From: Planococcus sp. ISL-110
GTDB taxonomy: Bacteria > Bacillota > Bacilli > Bacillales_A > Planococcaceae
Direction of reading: 5' to 3'
DNA: 64,000 nucleotides
Assembly: GCF_018613575.1 (NCBI RefSeq)
Contig: NZ_JAGGPX010000008.1
Coordinates: forward strand, 31,661 to 95,660
The notes under the pieces are model-generated. The model did no database searches. It was not told the DNA's origin and was given only the letters and a program-made list of their open reading frames with translations. Both the position numbers and the translations under genes were made by a program. Each line of letters begins with the position of its first letter. The first letter of the stretch is position 1. Positions 17,597 through 25,127 of this stretch are shown here, in pieces.

Positions 17597-18342
17597 AGAG
17601 GTCGCCTCTTCCACGCCAATAAGACGATTAAAGCAGTCAATAAGGCAGTCAATAAGGCAGCCAGCCATAAACCACCGATTGCGCCCAGCATGATGAACAT
17701 GGCAATCATTAATACATACAATAAAACCATCCGTTTTTCAGGAAGCTCTGATGCAATAACCATGGATTTCTGTTTCATCAGCAAGTCGATGACCAAGTGA
17801 AGGATGAATGCCACCACAAACCAACCGAAAAAATTGGTCCAAGGAATCTCGTAATAAAGTCCGGTATCTTCCCAGATCCAATATTGTTTTATTTGATAGG
17901 CCACAGGATCGATGATCAAGTCGATGATGACAGCACCAATGCCTCCGACTAAAGCATACAGTAAGCCGCCGGCAGGAACGATCCAGCGCGCGACTACATG
18001 TGTCGTGGCCATGACCATTAACCAAGCGAAACCGATGGCAATCGGTACACCAAAGGCATTTGGTGCAAAGCGGTCTGTATAATCATAAGAACCAAATAGG
18101 AATCCGCTGTCTGCGCCAGCCCATTCCACTATGAATGTTGAAAAAAAGATGAGGATGCCGAGCACTGATCCACTGACAACGCCAAAGCGCTTAGTGAAAT
18201 ATAAAAAGCCGAGTGTGCCGGCCAGCATCAGAAAGAATGCATTTGCCCATTCCAGCCAGGACGGCAGGAGGTCAAATCCGAGTAAAATAATGCCACACAC
18301 ATACCAAAAAATAAAAAGCTTGAAAATCCGATTTTCCCACAT
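17593..18342 (-). CDS. cruF: carotenoid hydratase-type membrane protein (CruF / DUF422)
   Basis: A 249-residue integral membrane protein with about seven hydrophobic segments. The family signature is clear: FIVEWAGADSGFLFGSYDYTDRFAPNAFGVPIAIGFAWLMVM, followed by WIVPAGGLLYALVGGIGAVIIDLIIDPVA and the EIPWTNFFGWF segment. CruF proteins add water across the terminal double bond of an acyclic carotenoid (1,2-hydratase), making a hydroxyl that can be glycosylated. This suggests the pigment carries a hydrated, glycosylated end. Start ATG at 18342 with GAGGGG 8 bases upstream. First gene of the reverse operon; a promoter (TTCATA, 17, TATAAT) lies 36-65 bases upstream. The C-terminal 30 residues are a Leu/Ala-rich helix and basic tail. 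Confidence 0.85.
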   Translation of the reverse strand: MWENRIFKLFIFWYVCGIILLGFDLLPSWLEWANAFFLMLAGTLGFLYFTKRFGVVSGSVLGILIFFSTFIVEWAGADSGFLFGSYDYTDRFAPNAFGVPIAIGFAWLMVMATTHVVARWIVPAGGLLYALVGGIGAVIIDLIIDPVAYQIKQYWIWEDTGLYYEIPWTNFFGWFVVAFILHLVIDLLMKQKSMVIASELPEKRMVLLYVLMIAMFIMLGAIGGLWLAALLTALLTALIVLLAWKRRPL

Positions 18343-18378
18343 CCTGAACAGCCCCTCAATAAATTGACTTATACAAAG

Positions 18379-18407
18379 ATTATACAGGAGTCAGGATGAA
18401 ATATGAA
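18379..18407 (-). promoter_or_regulatory. promoter of the reverse carotenoid operon
   Basis: On the reverse strand TTCATA (18407-18402), a 17-base spacer and a perfect TATAAT (18384-18379) precede cruF by about 36 bases. Confidence 0.55.
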
Positions 18408-18687
18408 AATAAGAGCCATTATGCAGACAGAATAAGGATATTTTTAGAGGCAAGAATGGGGGAGCGTTTTGATTTTACAAAATAAGGGCATAAAATCTTA
18501 TATCCAATTATCTGAAATACTGCTTTTTATTTAGAACTGGAAGCAATTATTCTGAGGTAATAGCGTGTTTATCCAGGAAAAAGCAGAAAATTATATAAAT
18601 ATTTTTTTCTCTAGCAATCAGCTCGAACCCTTAAGGGACAAGGTTCCTGCAGTTGATTTTATTTGTCTGATAATAGAATTATCGCTG
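18408..18687. other. AT-rich intergenic region
   Basis: About 280 bases between the two divergent operons. I see no gene, no terminator and no named RNA motif in it; it contains a CCTGCAG near 18644 that resembles half of the inverted repeat in the RpiR promoter. Confidence 0.4.
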
Positions 18688-18702
18688 AATTTTCTGTAAA
18701 CT
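18688..18702 (+). promoter_or_regulatory. candidate CodY box
   Basis: AATTTTCTGTAAACT matches 13 of 15 positions of the CodY consensus AATTTTCWGAAAATT and touches the -35 of the RpiR promoter. Target logic (amino acid uptake) fits CodY. Confidence 0.45.
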
Positions 18703-18703
18703 A

Positions 18704-18732
18704 TTGCAGGGTTTCCTGCACACTAGTATACT
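18704..18732 (+). promoter_or_regulatory. promoter of the RpiR/amino acid transporter operon with internal palindrome
   Basis: TTGCAG, exactly 17 bases, TATACT. The start of the spacer carries the inverted repeat TGCAGG-GTTT-CCTGCA (18705-18720), a candidate operator, possibly for the RpiR-type protein itself. Confidence 0.65.
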
Positions 18733-18776
18733 TTAGAAGAGTAAATGAGTGTGTTCTTCAAGTGGAGGCGTTAAAT

Positions 18777-19619
18777 ATGCAGGATTTACTGCGAAGTGTG
18801 TCTAATTCTTATCCGGAATTTAGTTCAGGCCAGAAAAAAGTCGGTGATTTGTTTTTTAAAGAACCCATTTTTTTAGCATTCGCTTCTGCTCTTGAAGTTG
18901 GCAGACGTGTCAATGTCAGCGAGTCGACGGTGATCCGTTGGACACAGAAACTTGGATATACGGGTTATGCGGAATTCCAGCATGTTGTTCAGCGGAAATT
19001 AGCGGAAGAACGCCTGGAAAAATCGGAGCAGAAACTACGGGAGCCAGTTGAGGACCAGTCTTTTTTGGAAAAACTACTCGATGCGGACATCTCAAGCATC
19101 GTCAAACTGAAGAAATCAATAAAAGAAGACGAACTTCTTCAGGTTGTCGACAGCATCAGTCAGGCACAACGTATTTATGTGACCGGGAATTTTTTCGATT
19201 ATGGCATAGCCCATTGGTTTTCCAGCTGGCTGAATCAGGCACTCGACCACACCGAGATGATGTATTCTTCAACGGATGAATACTACACCCAGCTCTCTAA
19301 AATGGGGAAAGGCGATTTGGTGATTGCTTTTGTTTTCCCACGCTATACCAGAATAGTCATCGATACATTGAAGAGCGCCAAATCAAAGGGAGCAGATGTG
19401 ATCGTTTTGACCGATTCAGCAGAATCTCCAGCTCTTGCTTATGCAGATCATGTTTTGGCAGTGTCCGTGAATACGAATTTAAACATTGATTCGTATACCT
19501 CTGTCCACGCACTTTTGACTTCGATCATGCGATTTGTTTATGTCAAAGAACAGGCGAAAATAAATGACAATTTGGCGAAAATCGAAGAGGTCTACAAAGA
19601 GCGGAATATTTTTATGTAG
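18777..19619 (+). CDS. MurR/RpiR family transcriptional regulator
   Basis: A 280-residue regulator. Residues 1 to about 77 are the RpiR helix-turn-helix (YPEFSSGQKKVGDLFFKEP, ...VNVSESTVIRWTQKLGYTGYAEFQ). Residues about 115-245 form a SIS domain (VYVTGNF-type strand, KGDLVIAFVFPRYTRIVIDTLKSAKSKGADVIVLTDS), which normally binds a phosphosugar. The ATG at 18777 has GTGGAGGC 8 bases upstream; the frame is open 38 codons further back but crosses the promoter. It precedes an amino acid ABC transporter and probably regulates it, an unusual target for a SIS-domain protein but one seen for some RpiR members. The effector is unknown. Confidence 0.85.
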   Translation: MQDLLRSVSNSYPEFSSGQKKVGDLFFKEPIFLAFASALEVGRRVNVSESTVIRWTQKLGYTGYAEFQHVVQRKLAEERLEKSEQKLREPVEDQSFLEKLLDADISSIVKLKKSIKEDELLQVVDSISQAQRIYVTGNFFDYGIAHWFSSWLNQALDHTEMMYSSTDEYYTQLSKMGKGDLVIAFVFPRYTRIVIDTLKSAKSKGADVIVLTDSAESPALAYADHVLAVSVNTNLNIDSYTSVHALLTSIMRFVYVKEQAKINDNLAKIEEVYKERNIFM

Positions 19620-19694
19620 CAGCACTCAATTTACTGGGAAGTTCCGAAGCGCCTAGGCGATTTGGTCAATTATAAACGAAAAGGGGAGAAAAAG

Positions 19695-20534
19695 ATGAAA
19701 AAGAAATTATCATTTTTAAGCGTAATTTTTTCCGCAGGAATGTTATTGGCAGCTTGTGGAGGGGACGACTCAACCAGTTCGGAAGAAGGATCAGGTACAG
19801 AAGGCGAGAACAGCGATTTGAATTTGTTGGAAGAAGGAAAGTTCACAACCGCATCAAGCGGGCTTTACAAGCCTTTTAACTTTGAAGAAGGCGGCAACCT
19901 GACAGGTTTTGATATTGATATCGGCAATGCAATTGCTGAAGAAATGGGTCTGGAGCCGAATCCGGTAACTACACCATTTGAAACAATTATCCAAGGATTG
20001 ACAACAAACCGTTACGATGCAATTTTGGGATCGATGGCTATTACTGAAGAGCGGGCTGAGCAAGTTGCATTTTCCGATCCTTATTATTACTCAGGCGGAG
20101 TAATTTTTGTCCGTGAAGGAAATACGGAAATCACATCAGAGGCAGATCTTGAAGGCGCAACAATTGGCGTGGTTGGACAAAGTACGTATGATACAGCTGC
20201 CCAAAACTATACAGATGATATTCAATATTACAATAGTGACGTAGTTGCATTGCAGGATTTGGAAGTTGAAGGCCGTTTGGACGCAGTTATTACAGCTGAC
20301 GTAGTAGGATTTGAAGCGCAAAATGCTGGGCTTGAAATCGAAATGGTCGGCGATCCATTATGGATTGAACAAGCAGCTGTTGCTGTAAGACCTGAAGACG
20401 AAGCTTTGCTTGAAGCGATTAACGAAGCTTTAGCCGCGATTATTGAAGATGGCACATATGAAGAAATTTCTCAGGAATGGTTTGGGCGCAACCTCCTCGA
20501 TGTAGATCTTGAAGGAGTAGAAATTCTTAACTAA
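19695..20534 (+). CDS. polar amino acid ABC transporter, substrate-binding lipoprotein
   Basis: A 279-residue family 3 solute-binding protein. Signal peptide with lipobox LLAAC at about residues 17-21, then an acidic Ser/Glu linker, then the SBP_bac_3 fold: GKFTTASSGLYKPFNFEEGGNLTGFDIDIGNAIAEEMG, FETIIQGLTTNRYDAILGSMAITEERAEQVAFSDPYYYSGG, and the typical GATIGVVGQSTY. Ligand likely a polar amino acid or its dipeptide form; cystine, glutamine and arginine cannot be told apart here. The ATG at 19695 follows AAGGGGAGAAAAAG; the longer frame is not supported. It is followed at 29 bases by its permease. Confidence 0.88.
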   Translation: MKKKLSFLSVIFSAGMLLAACGGDDSTSSEEGSGTEGENSDLNLLEEGKFTTASSGLYKPFNFEEGGNLTGFDIDIGNAIAEEMGLEPNPVTTPFETIIQGLTTNRYDAILGSMAITEERAEQVAFSDPYYYSGGVIFVREGNTEITSEADLEGATIGVVGQSTYDTAAQNYTDDIQYYNSDVVALQDLEVEGRLDAVITADVVGFEAQNAGLEIEMVGDPLWIEQAAVAVRPEDEALLEAINEALAAIIEDGTYEEISQEWFGRNLLDVDLEGVEILN

Positions 20535-20563
20535 ACAAGCTGAGATGGAGAGGAGTGGCGTTT

Positions 20564-21232
20564 ATGCCAGAGATATTTGTAACAGTTTTTGATGTGTTCA
20601 TGCGAACATATCCTGGGTTTTTAGAGGCCACTGTCGTTACCCTTCAATTGACAGCGATTGGTGTCATTTTAGGAACAGTCATCGGACTTATCTTTGCGCT
20701 GATGAAAATTTCAGGTTCAAAAATTTTACAGGCTATTGCCAATATCTACATTACAATCATTCGCGGTACGCCGCTGATTGTGCAGATTATGTTCTTGTAT
20801 TTCGGCATTGTCGAAATCTACACGATGTCGAATTTCTGGGCTGGGGCCATTGCACTGGGTGTCCATAATGGTGCCTATATTGCAGAAATTTTCCGTGGTT
20901 CTATTCAGGGCATTGACCCAGGACAGCGGGAAGCCAGTATGTCACTCGGGATGGACCGCCGCCAGACAATGAGCCGAATCGTCTTTCCACAGGCCTTGCG
21001 CCGTTCGATTCCGCCACTTGGCAACCAGTTCATCATTACGCTGAAAGATTCATCACTCGTTTATATCATCGGGGTAGCAGAAATCTTCTCGCTTGGAAAC
21101 CGGGAAGCTGCGCAATCCTACCAGCCATTTGAATCATTCCTGGTTGTTGCGCTCTATTACCTCGTACTTGTCATGATTTTCACATTCTTATTGCGTTTGT
21201 ATGAAAACAAACTCGATGTCGACAGAGCCTAA
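20564..21232 (+). CDS. polar amino acid ABC transporter, permease
   Basis: A 222-residue HisM/GlnP-type permease with about five membrane helices. The loop that contacts the ATPase is present (EIFRGSIQGIDPGQREASMSLGMDRRQTMSRIVFPQALRRSIPPLGNQ), as is the N-terminal GFLEATVVTLQLTAIGVILGTVIGLIFALMK. ATG at 20564 with GAGAGGAG 9 bases before it is preferred to the GTG at 20555. A single permease gene suggests a homodimeric channel. Confidence 0.9.
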   Translation: MPEIFVTVFDVFMRTYPGFLEATVVTLQLTAIGVILGTVIGLIFALMKISGSKILQAIANIYITIIRGTPLIVQIMFLYFGIVEIYTMSNFWAGAIALGVHNGAYIAEIFRGSIQGIDPGQREASMSLGMDRRQTMSRIVFPQALRRSIPPLGNQFIITLKDSSLVYIIGVAEIFSLGNREAAQSYQPFESFLVVALYYLVLVMIFTFLLRLYENKLDVDRA

Positions 21233-21244
21233 GGAGGGACTAAC

Positions 21245-21967
21245 ATGATTATTGGAGAAAACATTCATAAATCCTTTGGTGACCTCGAGGTGCTGAAAGG
21301 GGTAGACCTTCACGTCAAACCCCAGGAAGTTGTCGTACTTGTCGGAGTCAGTGGCTCTGGTAAAAGTACACTTCTCAGATGCTTCAACTTTCTTGAAATG
21401 ATCAATGAAGGAAAAATTACCATCGATGGCCATACAGTCAACCCGAAAAAGGATAACTTAACGAAAATACGTGCCGAAGTCGGCATGGTGTTCCAGCATT
21501 TCAACCTCTTTCCTCATAAGACGGTATTGGAGAATGTCATAGAAGCACCGATCACCGTCAAAAAGATGAAGAAGGAAGAAGCCAAAAAGCTAGGGGCAGA
21601 ATTGCTGGAAAAGGTGGGCCTGGAAGATAAAGCCGACGTTTATCCAAGTAAGCTTTCCGGGGGGCAAAAGCAGCGTGTCGCCATTGCGCGGTCGCTTGCG
21701 ATGCAGCCGAAGGTCATGCTGTTTGATGAACCGACTTCAGCACTGGATCCAGAACTGGTTGGAGAAGTGCTGCAGGTTATGAAACAGTTGGCTGAAGAAG
21801 GAATGACCATGGTCGTTGTCACCCACGAGATGAAGTTCGCGAAAGAAGTGGCGGACCGCATCATCATGATTGATGAAGGAAAGATCATTGAATCTGCAGA
21901 TCCAAAGAATTTCTTTGAAAACCCACAAAACGAACGGACAAAACAGTTTATTCAACTGGTTGAATAA
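21245..21967 (+). CDS. polar amino acid ABC transporter, ATP-binding protein
   Basis: A 240-residue GlnQ-type ATPase with every motif: Walker [11 protein letters not shown] loop at [18 protein letters not shown], signature [16 protein letters not shown], Walker [17 protein letters not shown] and the H loop [19 protein letters not shown] lies 5 bases before the ATG, 12 bases after the permease stop. Completes the three-gene importer; a terminator follows. Confidence 0.92.
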   Translation: MIIGENIHKSFGDLEVLKGVDLHVKPQEVVVLVGVSGSGKSTLLRCFNFLEMINEGKITIDGHTVNPKKDNLTKIRAEVGMVFQHFNLFPHKTVLENVIEAPITVKKMKKEEAKKLGAELLEKVGLEDKADVYPSKLSGGQKQRVAIARSLAMQPKVMLFDEPTSALDPELVGEVLQVMKQLAEEGMTMVVVTHEMKFAKEVADRIIMIDEGKIIESADPKNFFENPQNERTKQFIQLVE

Positions 21968-22002
21968 ACAAGCCGCCAGTGGGTTGAAAATACTAAGTGG
22001 AT

Positions 22003-22043
22003 AAGAAGGAGTCGGTTCAAATGAACTGATTCCTTCTTTCTTT
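22003..22043 (+). terminator. intrinsic terminator after the amino acid transporter
   Basis: AAGAAGGAGTCGGTTCA pairs with TGAACTGATTCCTTCTT (one mismatch) and is followed by TCTTTT. Confidence 0.85.
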
Positions 22044-22116
22044 TAGTAATTGACGTTTGCTGACCGACAAAACGGTTAAGGTATAAGTAATGAGAGAACT
22101 TGAGGAGGCAGAAGGG

Positions 22117-22533
22117 ATGAGAATCGAAGATATCATGACGACAGACGTCGAAACGTGTATGCCCGAATCAACGCTCCAAGAAGTTGCCTCGAAAATGAGG
22201 GAAATAAATGTAGGTTCAATTCCTATCTGCGAAGATGACCGTTTGGTTGGAATAGTTACAGACAGGGACATTGTCATCCGGGGCCTAGCGGAGCAGATTC
22301 CCAATGATACTGCCATCGGAGAAATCTTGTCAGCGGAAGTCATTACCGGAACAGTGAGCCTGACCGTTGAGGAAGCAGCTGAATTGATGGCCAAACATAA
22401 GATCCGCCGACTCCCCATTGTTTCAAATGAACGCATAATCGGCATTGTTTCTTTAGGCGATTTGGCGACAAGAGACAGCTCAGAAAATCATAATGTGGAA
22501 AATACCATTATTGAAATCTCAGAGCTGGATTAG
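22117..22533 (+). CDS. CBS domain protein
   Basis: A 138-residue protein made of two CBS motifs (IEDIMTTDVETCMPESTLQEVASKMREINVGSIPICEDDRLVGIVTDRDIVIRGLA and IGEILSAEVITGTVSLTVEEAAELMAKHKIRRLPIVSNERIIGIVSLGDLA), as in Bacillus YhcV-type stress proteins. CBS pairs bind adenine nucleotides and act as energy or redox sensors; no partner domain is attached. ATG at 22117 is chosen for GAGGAGG 8 bases upstream. Stands alone between terminators. Confidence 0.85.
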   Translation: MRIEDIMTTDVETCMPESTLQEVASKMREINVGSIPICEDDRLVGIVTDRDIVIRGLAEQIPNDTAIGEILSAEVITGTVSLTVEEAAELMAKHKIRRLPIVSNERIIGIVSLGDLATRDSSENHNVENTIIEISELD

Positions 22534-22544
22534 CAACAGGCCGT

Positions 22545-22578
22545 AAAAAAAGCCCTTCTACAAAGAAAGGGCTTTTTT
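22545..22578. terminator. bidirectional terminator
   Basis: AAAAAAGCCCTT pairs with AAGGGCTTTTTT, serving the CBS gene and the convergent lipoprotein gene. Confidence 0.88.
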
Positions 22579-22587
22579 GTATGGTAT

Positions 22588-23004
22588 TTACTCTGGCTTT
22601 TCAATAATGGAGGCAGAAATCATCGGCATGTCTTCATCGGCACTGCCTTCAAAGATCCCATCGGCTGTAATACTGTCTCCTACCTCTACCGGCGTTTCCG
22701 CCATATTCCGAATGTAAATGCGGTTTTCTCCGTTTACAATGATAAACGATGGAAAAGCGATGTCGTCTGCCAGTTCCTCAACAGTACCTTGCACAGAAAC
22801 TCCTGAGCCTTCTTCAATAGTTCCGGAAGCCAACTCCTCAAAACTCACGAATTCCGCATTTTCTGCTTGTTCAGGAGCGGTCGGATCCAACTCTCCCTCA
22901 GGGGCGGTTACTTCTGTCTGGCTTTCCTCAGTTACGTCCGGTGCTTCTTCTCCGCAGGCAGCCAACAAAAAAATCAGACTCAGTGGAATCAGAAATTTGT
23001 ACAT
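22588..23004 (-). CDS. lipoprotein with OB-like domain, unknown function
   Basis: A 138-residue predicted lipoprotein. Lipobox LLAAC at about residues 12-16, then a 40-residue acidic Thr/Glu/Pro linker, then a small beta-rich domain (VSVQGTVEELADDIAFPSFIIVNGENRIYIRNMAETPVEVGDSITADGIFEG) that resembles the tRNA_anti-like OB folds of other lipoproteins. It should sit on the outer face of the membrane. ATG at 23004 has GGAGGAG 9 bases upstream; the longer frame is not used. Role unknown. Confidence 0.75.
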   Translation of the reverse strand: MYKFLIPLSLIFLLAACGEEAPDVTEESQTEVTAPEGELDPTAPEQAENAEFVSFEELASGTIEEGSGVSVQGTVEELADDIAFPSFIIVNGENRIYIRNMAETPVEVGDSITADGIFEGSADEDMPMISASIIEKPE

Positions 23005-23034
23005 ACAATCACGCTCCTCCAAATTAAATGCTGT

Positions 23035-23329
23035 TATATAAGTTGAACTACTGAATATTCATAAGCGATATTCCACAAACCAGCTGCGCTTGCCGCGGGC
23101 GAGCGCCAAGCCTCCTCAGTCGCTCTGCTCCATGCGGGGTCTCGGCTGTCTCGCTATCCCGCAGGCGTCTCCGCTGTTTTGCTCCAGATCGGGAGATATC
23201 TTAGCGACGGCGCGGCTAGGAGCTAGGCGAAGCCATGAGACGAGTGGTCTTCTCGGCTTATTGCAAGAGCCATGCCCAAAGTGGCCGGAGTGATTTTCAA
23301 AATACTGCTTCTTTACTTCAACTTATATA
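23035..23329. repeat. intergenic repeat element with perfect 13-bp terminal inverted repeats
   Basis: TATATAAGTTGAA at 23035-23047 and its exact inverse TTCAACTTATATA at 23317-23329 bound a GC-rich core (GATATTCC...GCGGGCGAGCGCC...GGGGTCTCGGCTGTCTCGCTATCCCGCAGGCGTCTCCGC...GGGAGATATC). Partial copies lie at 44.7 and 60.5 kb. Cores like this are dispersed in many Bacillales genomes as far as I recall. No transposase; a small open frame inside is not credible as a gene. Confidence 0.8.
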
Positions 23330-23373
23330 GTTGGATATACCCTTTTCAAAAGCTTGCTAACATTGAGTAGAAT

Positions 23374-23402
23374 TTGAAAAAAAACCGTCCAGGTAGTATA
23401 GT
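23374..23402 (+). promoter_or_regulatory. promoter of the tetR gene with operator-like spacer
   Basis: TTGAAA, 17 bases, TATAGT. The spacer plus -10 (ACCGTCCAGGTAGTATAGT, 23384-23402) matches 14 of 19 bases of the same interval in the carnitine operon promoter, and all five differences are transitions. Confidence 0.7.
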
Positions 23403-23435
23403 GAAAATCAAATCCATTCTAAAAAGGAGATTTAT

Positions 23436-23972
23436 ATGGGCAGAGCTACCAGAAAAATAGAGATTCTTCATGCAGCATCAAAAATTGTCAGTGAGCGGGG
23501 CATTTTTAATTTAACCTTAGAAGCAACTGCGATTGAAGCAGGAGTCAGCAAAGGCGGTCTGCTTTACCATTTTCCTTCCAAGGAAGCTTTGGTCAAAGGG
23601 ATGGTAGATCACTTAGCTGAAAATTACCGGGATAAAATTGCCGCCTCGGTAGCTGAATCATCAAAAGAAAAAGGGAAATGGATCAAGTCCTACGCGGATG
23701 TAACATTCAATAATCCGTATCCGAATAAAGAGATGCATGCAGGTCTATTAGCAGCTAAAGCAGTGAATTCTGATTTGTTGGATCCCATCCGGAACCTTTA
23801 CAACGAATGGCAAACTGAAATTGAACAGGACGGCATTGACCCGGTGAAAGCTACTATCATCCGTTTAGCGACAGATGGAATTTGGTTGTCCGAACTTTTC
23901 GATATTCACCATTTGAGCGAAGAAAGAAAAGAAGAAGTTTATTCGAAATTAAAGAGTTGGATAGATGAATAA
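23436..23972 (+). CDS. TetR family regulator of the carnitine cluster
   Basis: A 178-residue TetR-type repressor. The N-terminal helix-turn-helix is standard (ILHAASKIVSERGIFNLTLEATAIEAGVSKGGLLYHFPSKEALVKGM), and the C-terminal half is an all-helical ligand-binding domain of the short type seen in GntR/BetI-like regulators. AAAAGGAGA precedes the ATG. It lies directly before the carnitine degradation genes and its own promoter shares an operator-like sequence with theirs, so it probably represses both, with a carnitine-derived ligand as inducer. The ligand is an inference. Confidence 0.85.
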   Translation: MGRATRKIEILHAASKIVSERGIFNLTLEATAIEAGVSKGGLLYHFPSKEALVKGMVDHLAENYRDKIAASVAESSKEKGKWIKSYADVTFNNPYPNKEMHAGLLAAKAVNSDLLDPIRNLYNEWQTEIEQDGIDPVKATIIRLATDGIWLSELFDIHHLSEERKEEVYSKLKSWIDE

Positions 23973-23977
23973 GGGGA

Positions 23978-24013
23978 AATCACGTCATTTTAAAAATGAT
24001 GTGATTTTTTTTT
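23978..24013 (+). terminator. intrinsic terminator after tetR
   Basis: AAATCACGTCATTTT pairs with AAAATGATGTGATTT and is followed by a T run. Confidence 0.88.
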
Positions 24014-24103
24014 AGGTTTTTTCACAGTGCAGTAAAGCCTAGAGAGATATAGGATAAATCAGTAACCTACCGAGGCTGCATCAAATTTATACGGAAAATC
24101 ACC

Positions 24104-24132
24104 TTGAAACATTACCGTCTGGATGGTACAGT
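24104..24132 (+). promoter_or_regulatory. promoter of the carnitine operon with operator-like spacer
   Basis: TTGAAA, 17 bases, TACAGT, about 90 bases before the first gene. The interval 24113-24128 (TACCGTCT/GGATGGTA) is an imperfect palindrome, six of eight arm positions paired, and matches the tetR promoter spacer. Confidence 0.7.
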
Positions 24133-24224
24133 TTAAAACGTGAGAAAAAACAATTAATAATTATATGCAATTAAAAACATACTTGAATGAGTACATATGC
24201 CTAAAAATTAACAGGAGAGATAAT

Positions 24225-25127
24225 ATGACACGAAAAGTTTTATTAACAGCAGCAGTAACAGGAGCTGGGGATACTGCAGCGAAAAATCAATACGTACCTG
24301 TGACGCCAAAAGAAATAGCAGCATCGGCAATAGAATCGGCAAAAGCTGGAGCTACAGTAGCTCACGTCCATGCGCGCAATCCTCAAACGGGAGGCATTAG
24401 CCACAGTCTTGATCACTACCGTGAAATCATTGAACGCATTCGTGAATCTGAAACGGATGTGATCATAAACATTACCTCGGGAGGAGGGGGAGATTTCATT
24501 CCAAATCTTTCAAATCCTTCAATGGGTGGAGAAGGCACAGATATGCAAACGCCTAAAGAACGGCACGAACCAGTTGGCAGCCTGCTTCCTGAAATGTGCA
24601 CATTGGATTGCGGCAGTGTGAATTTTGGAGATATGGTTTACATGAGCCCAACTGATTGGCTGCGTGAACAAGCCAGGCTCATACAGGCAAGTGGTGTAAA
24701 ACCAGAGTTGGAATGCTTTGATACCGGCCATCTTCGGTTTGCCAAGCAATTGATAGCAGAAGGCTTGATCGATGGCAATCCGATGTTCCAATTTTGCCTT
24801 GGCATCCCATGGGGCGCAGAAGCTGATGAAGAAACCATGTTATATATGAAGAACCGTCTTCCCGACAATGCGCAGTGGTCAGCCTTTGGCATCGGCCGTA
24901 TGCAAATGCCGATTTTGGAAATGGCTGCACAGAATGGCGGAAACGTCCGCGTGGGGCTTGAAGATAATCTTTATTTAGGAAAAGGGATTTTTGCACGCAA
25001 TGAACAGCTTGTCGAACAAGCGGTGTCAAAATTGCATGCAGCGAATATAGAAGTGATGACGCCCGAAGAAGCGCGCATCCACTTTAAACTAAATAATCCT
25101 TACGGAGGCAATAATGATGGAAAATAA
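24225..25127 (+). CDS. BKACE-family 3-dehydrocarnitine cleavage enzyme
   Basis: A 300-residue beta-keto acid cleavage enzyme (BKACE, formerly DUF849). Family marks: zinc-binding His47-Val-His49 in VAHVHARNP, INITSGGGG, LECFDTGHL, GRMQMPILEMAAQNGGNVRVGLEDNLY. BKACE enzymes transfer an acyl group from a beta-keto acid to acetyl-CoA; beside a carnitine dehydrogenase the substrate is almost certainly 3-dehydrocarnitine, giving betainyl-CoA and acetoacetate. ATG at 24225 has CAGGAGAGA 5 bases upstream; the frame is open 20 codons further but without a ribosome site. Its stop overlaps the next gene by about ten bases. Confidence 0.87.
   Translation: MTRKVLLTAAVTGAGDTAAKNQYVPVTPKEIAASAIESAKAGATVAHVHARNPQTGGISHSLDHYREIIERIRESETDVIINITSGGGGDFIPNLSNPSMGGEGTDMQTPKERHEPVGSLLPEMCTLDCGSVNFGDMVYMSPTDWLREQARLIQASGVKPELECFDTGHLRFAKQLIAEGLIDGNPMFQFCLGIPWGAEADEETMLYMKNRLPDNAQWSAFGIGRMQMPILEMAAQNGGNVRVGLEDNLYLGKGIFARNEQLVEQAVSKLHAANIEVMTPEEARIHFKLNNPYGGNNDGK

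Noticed and set aside
23090-23293. Open frame inside the TIR repeat
   Set aside because: Falls wholly in a repeat core; no ribosome site and no recognisable protein.
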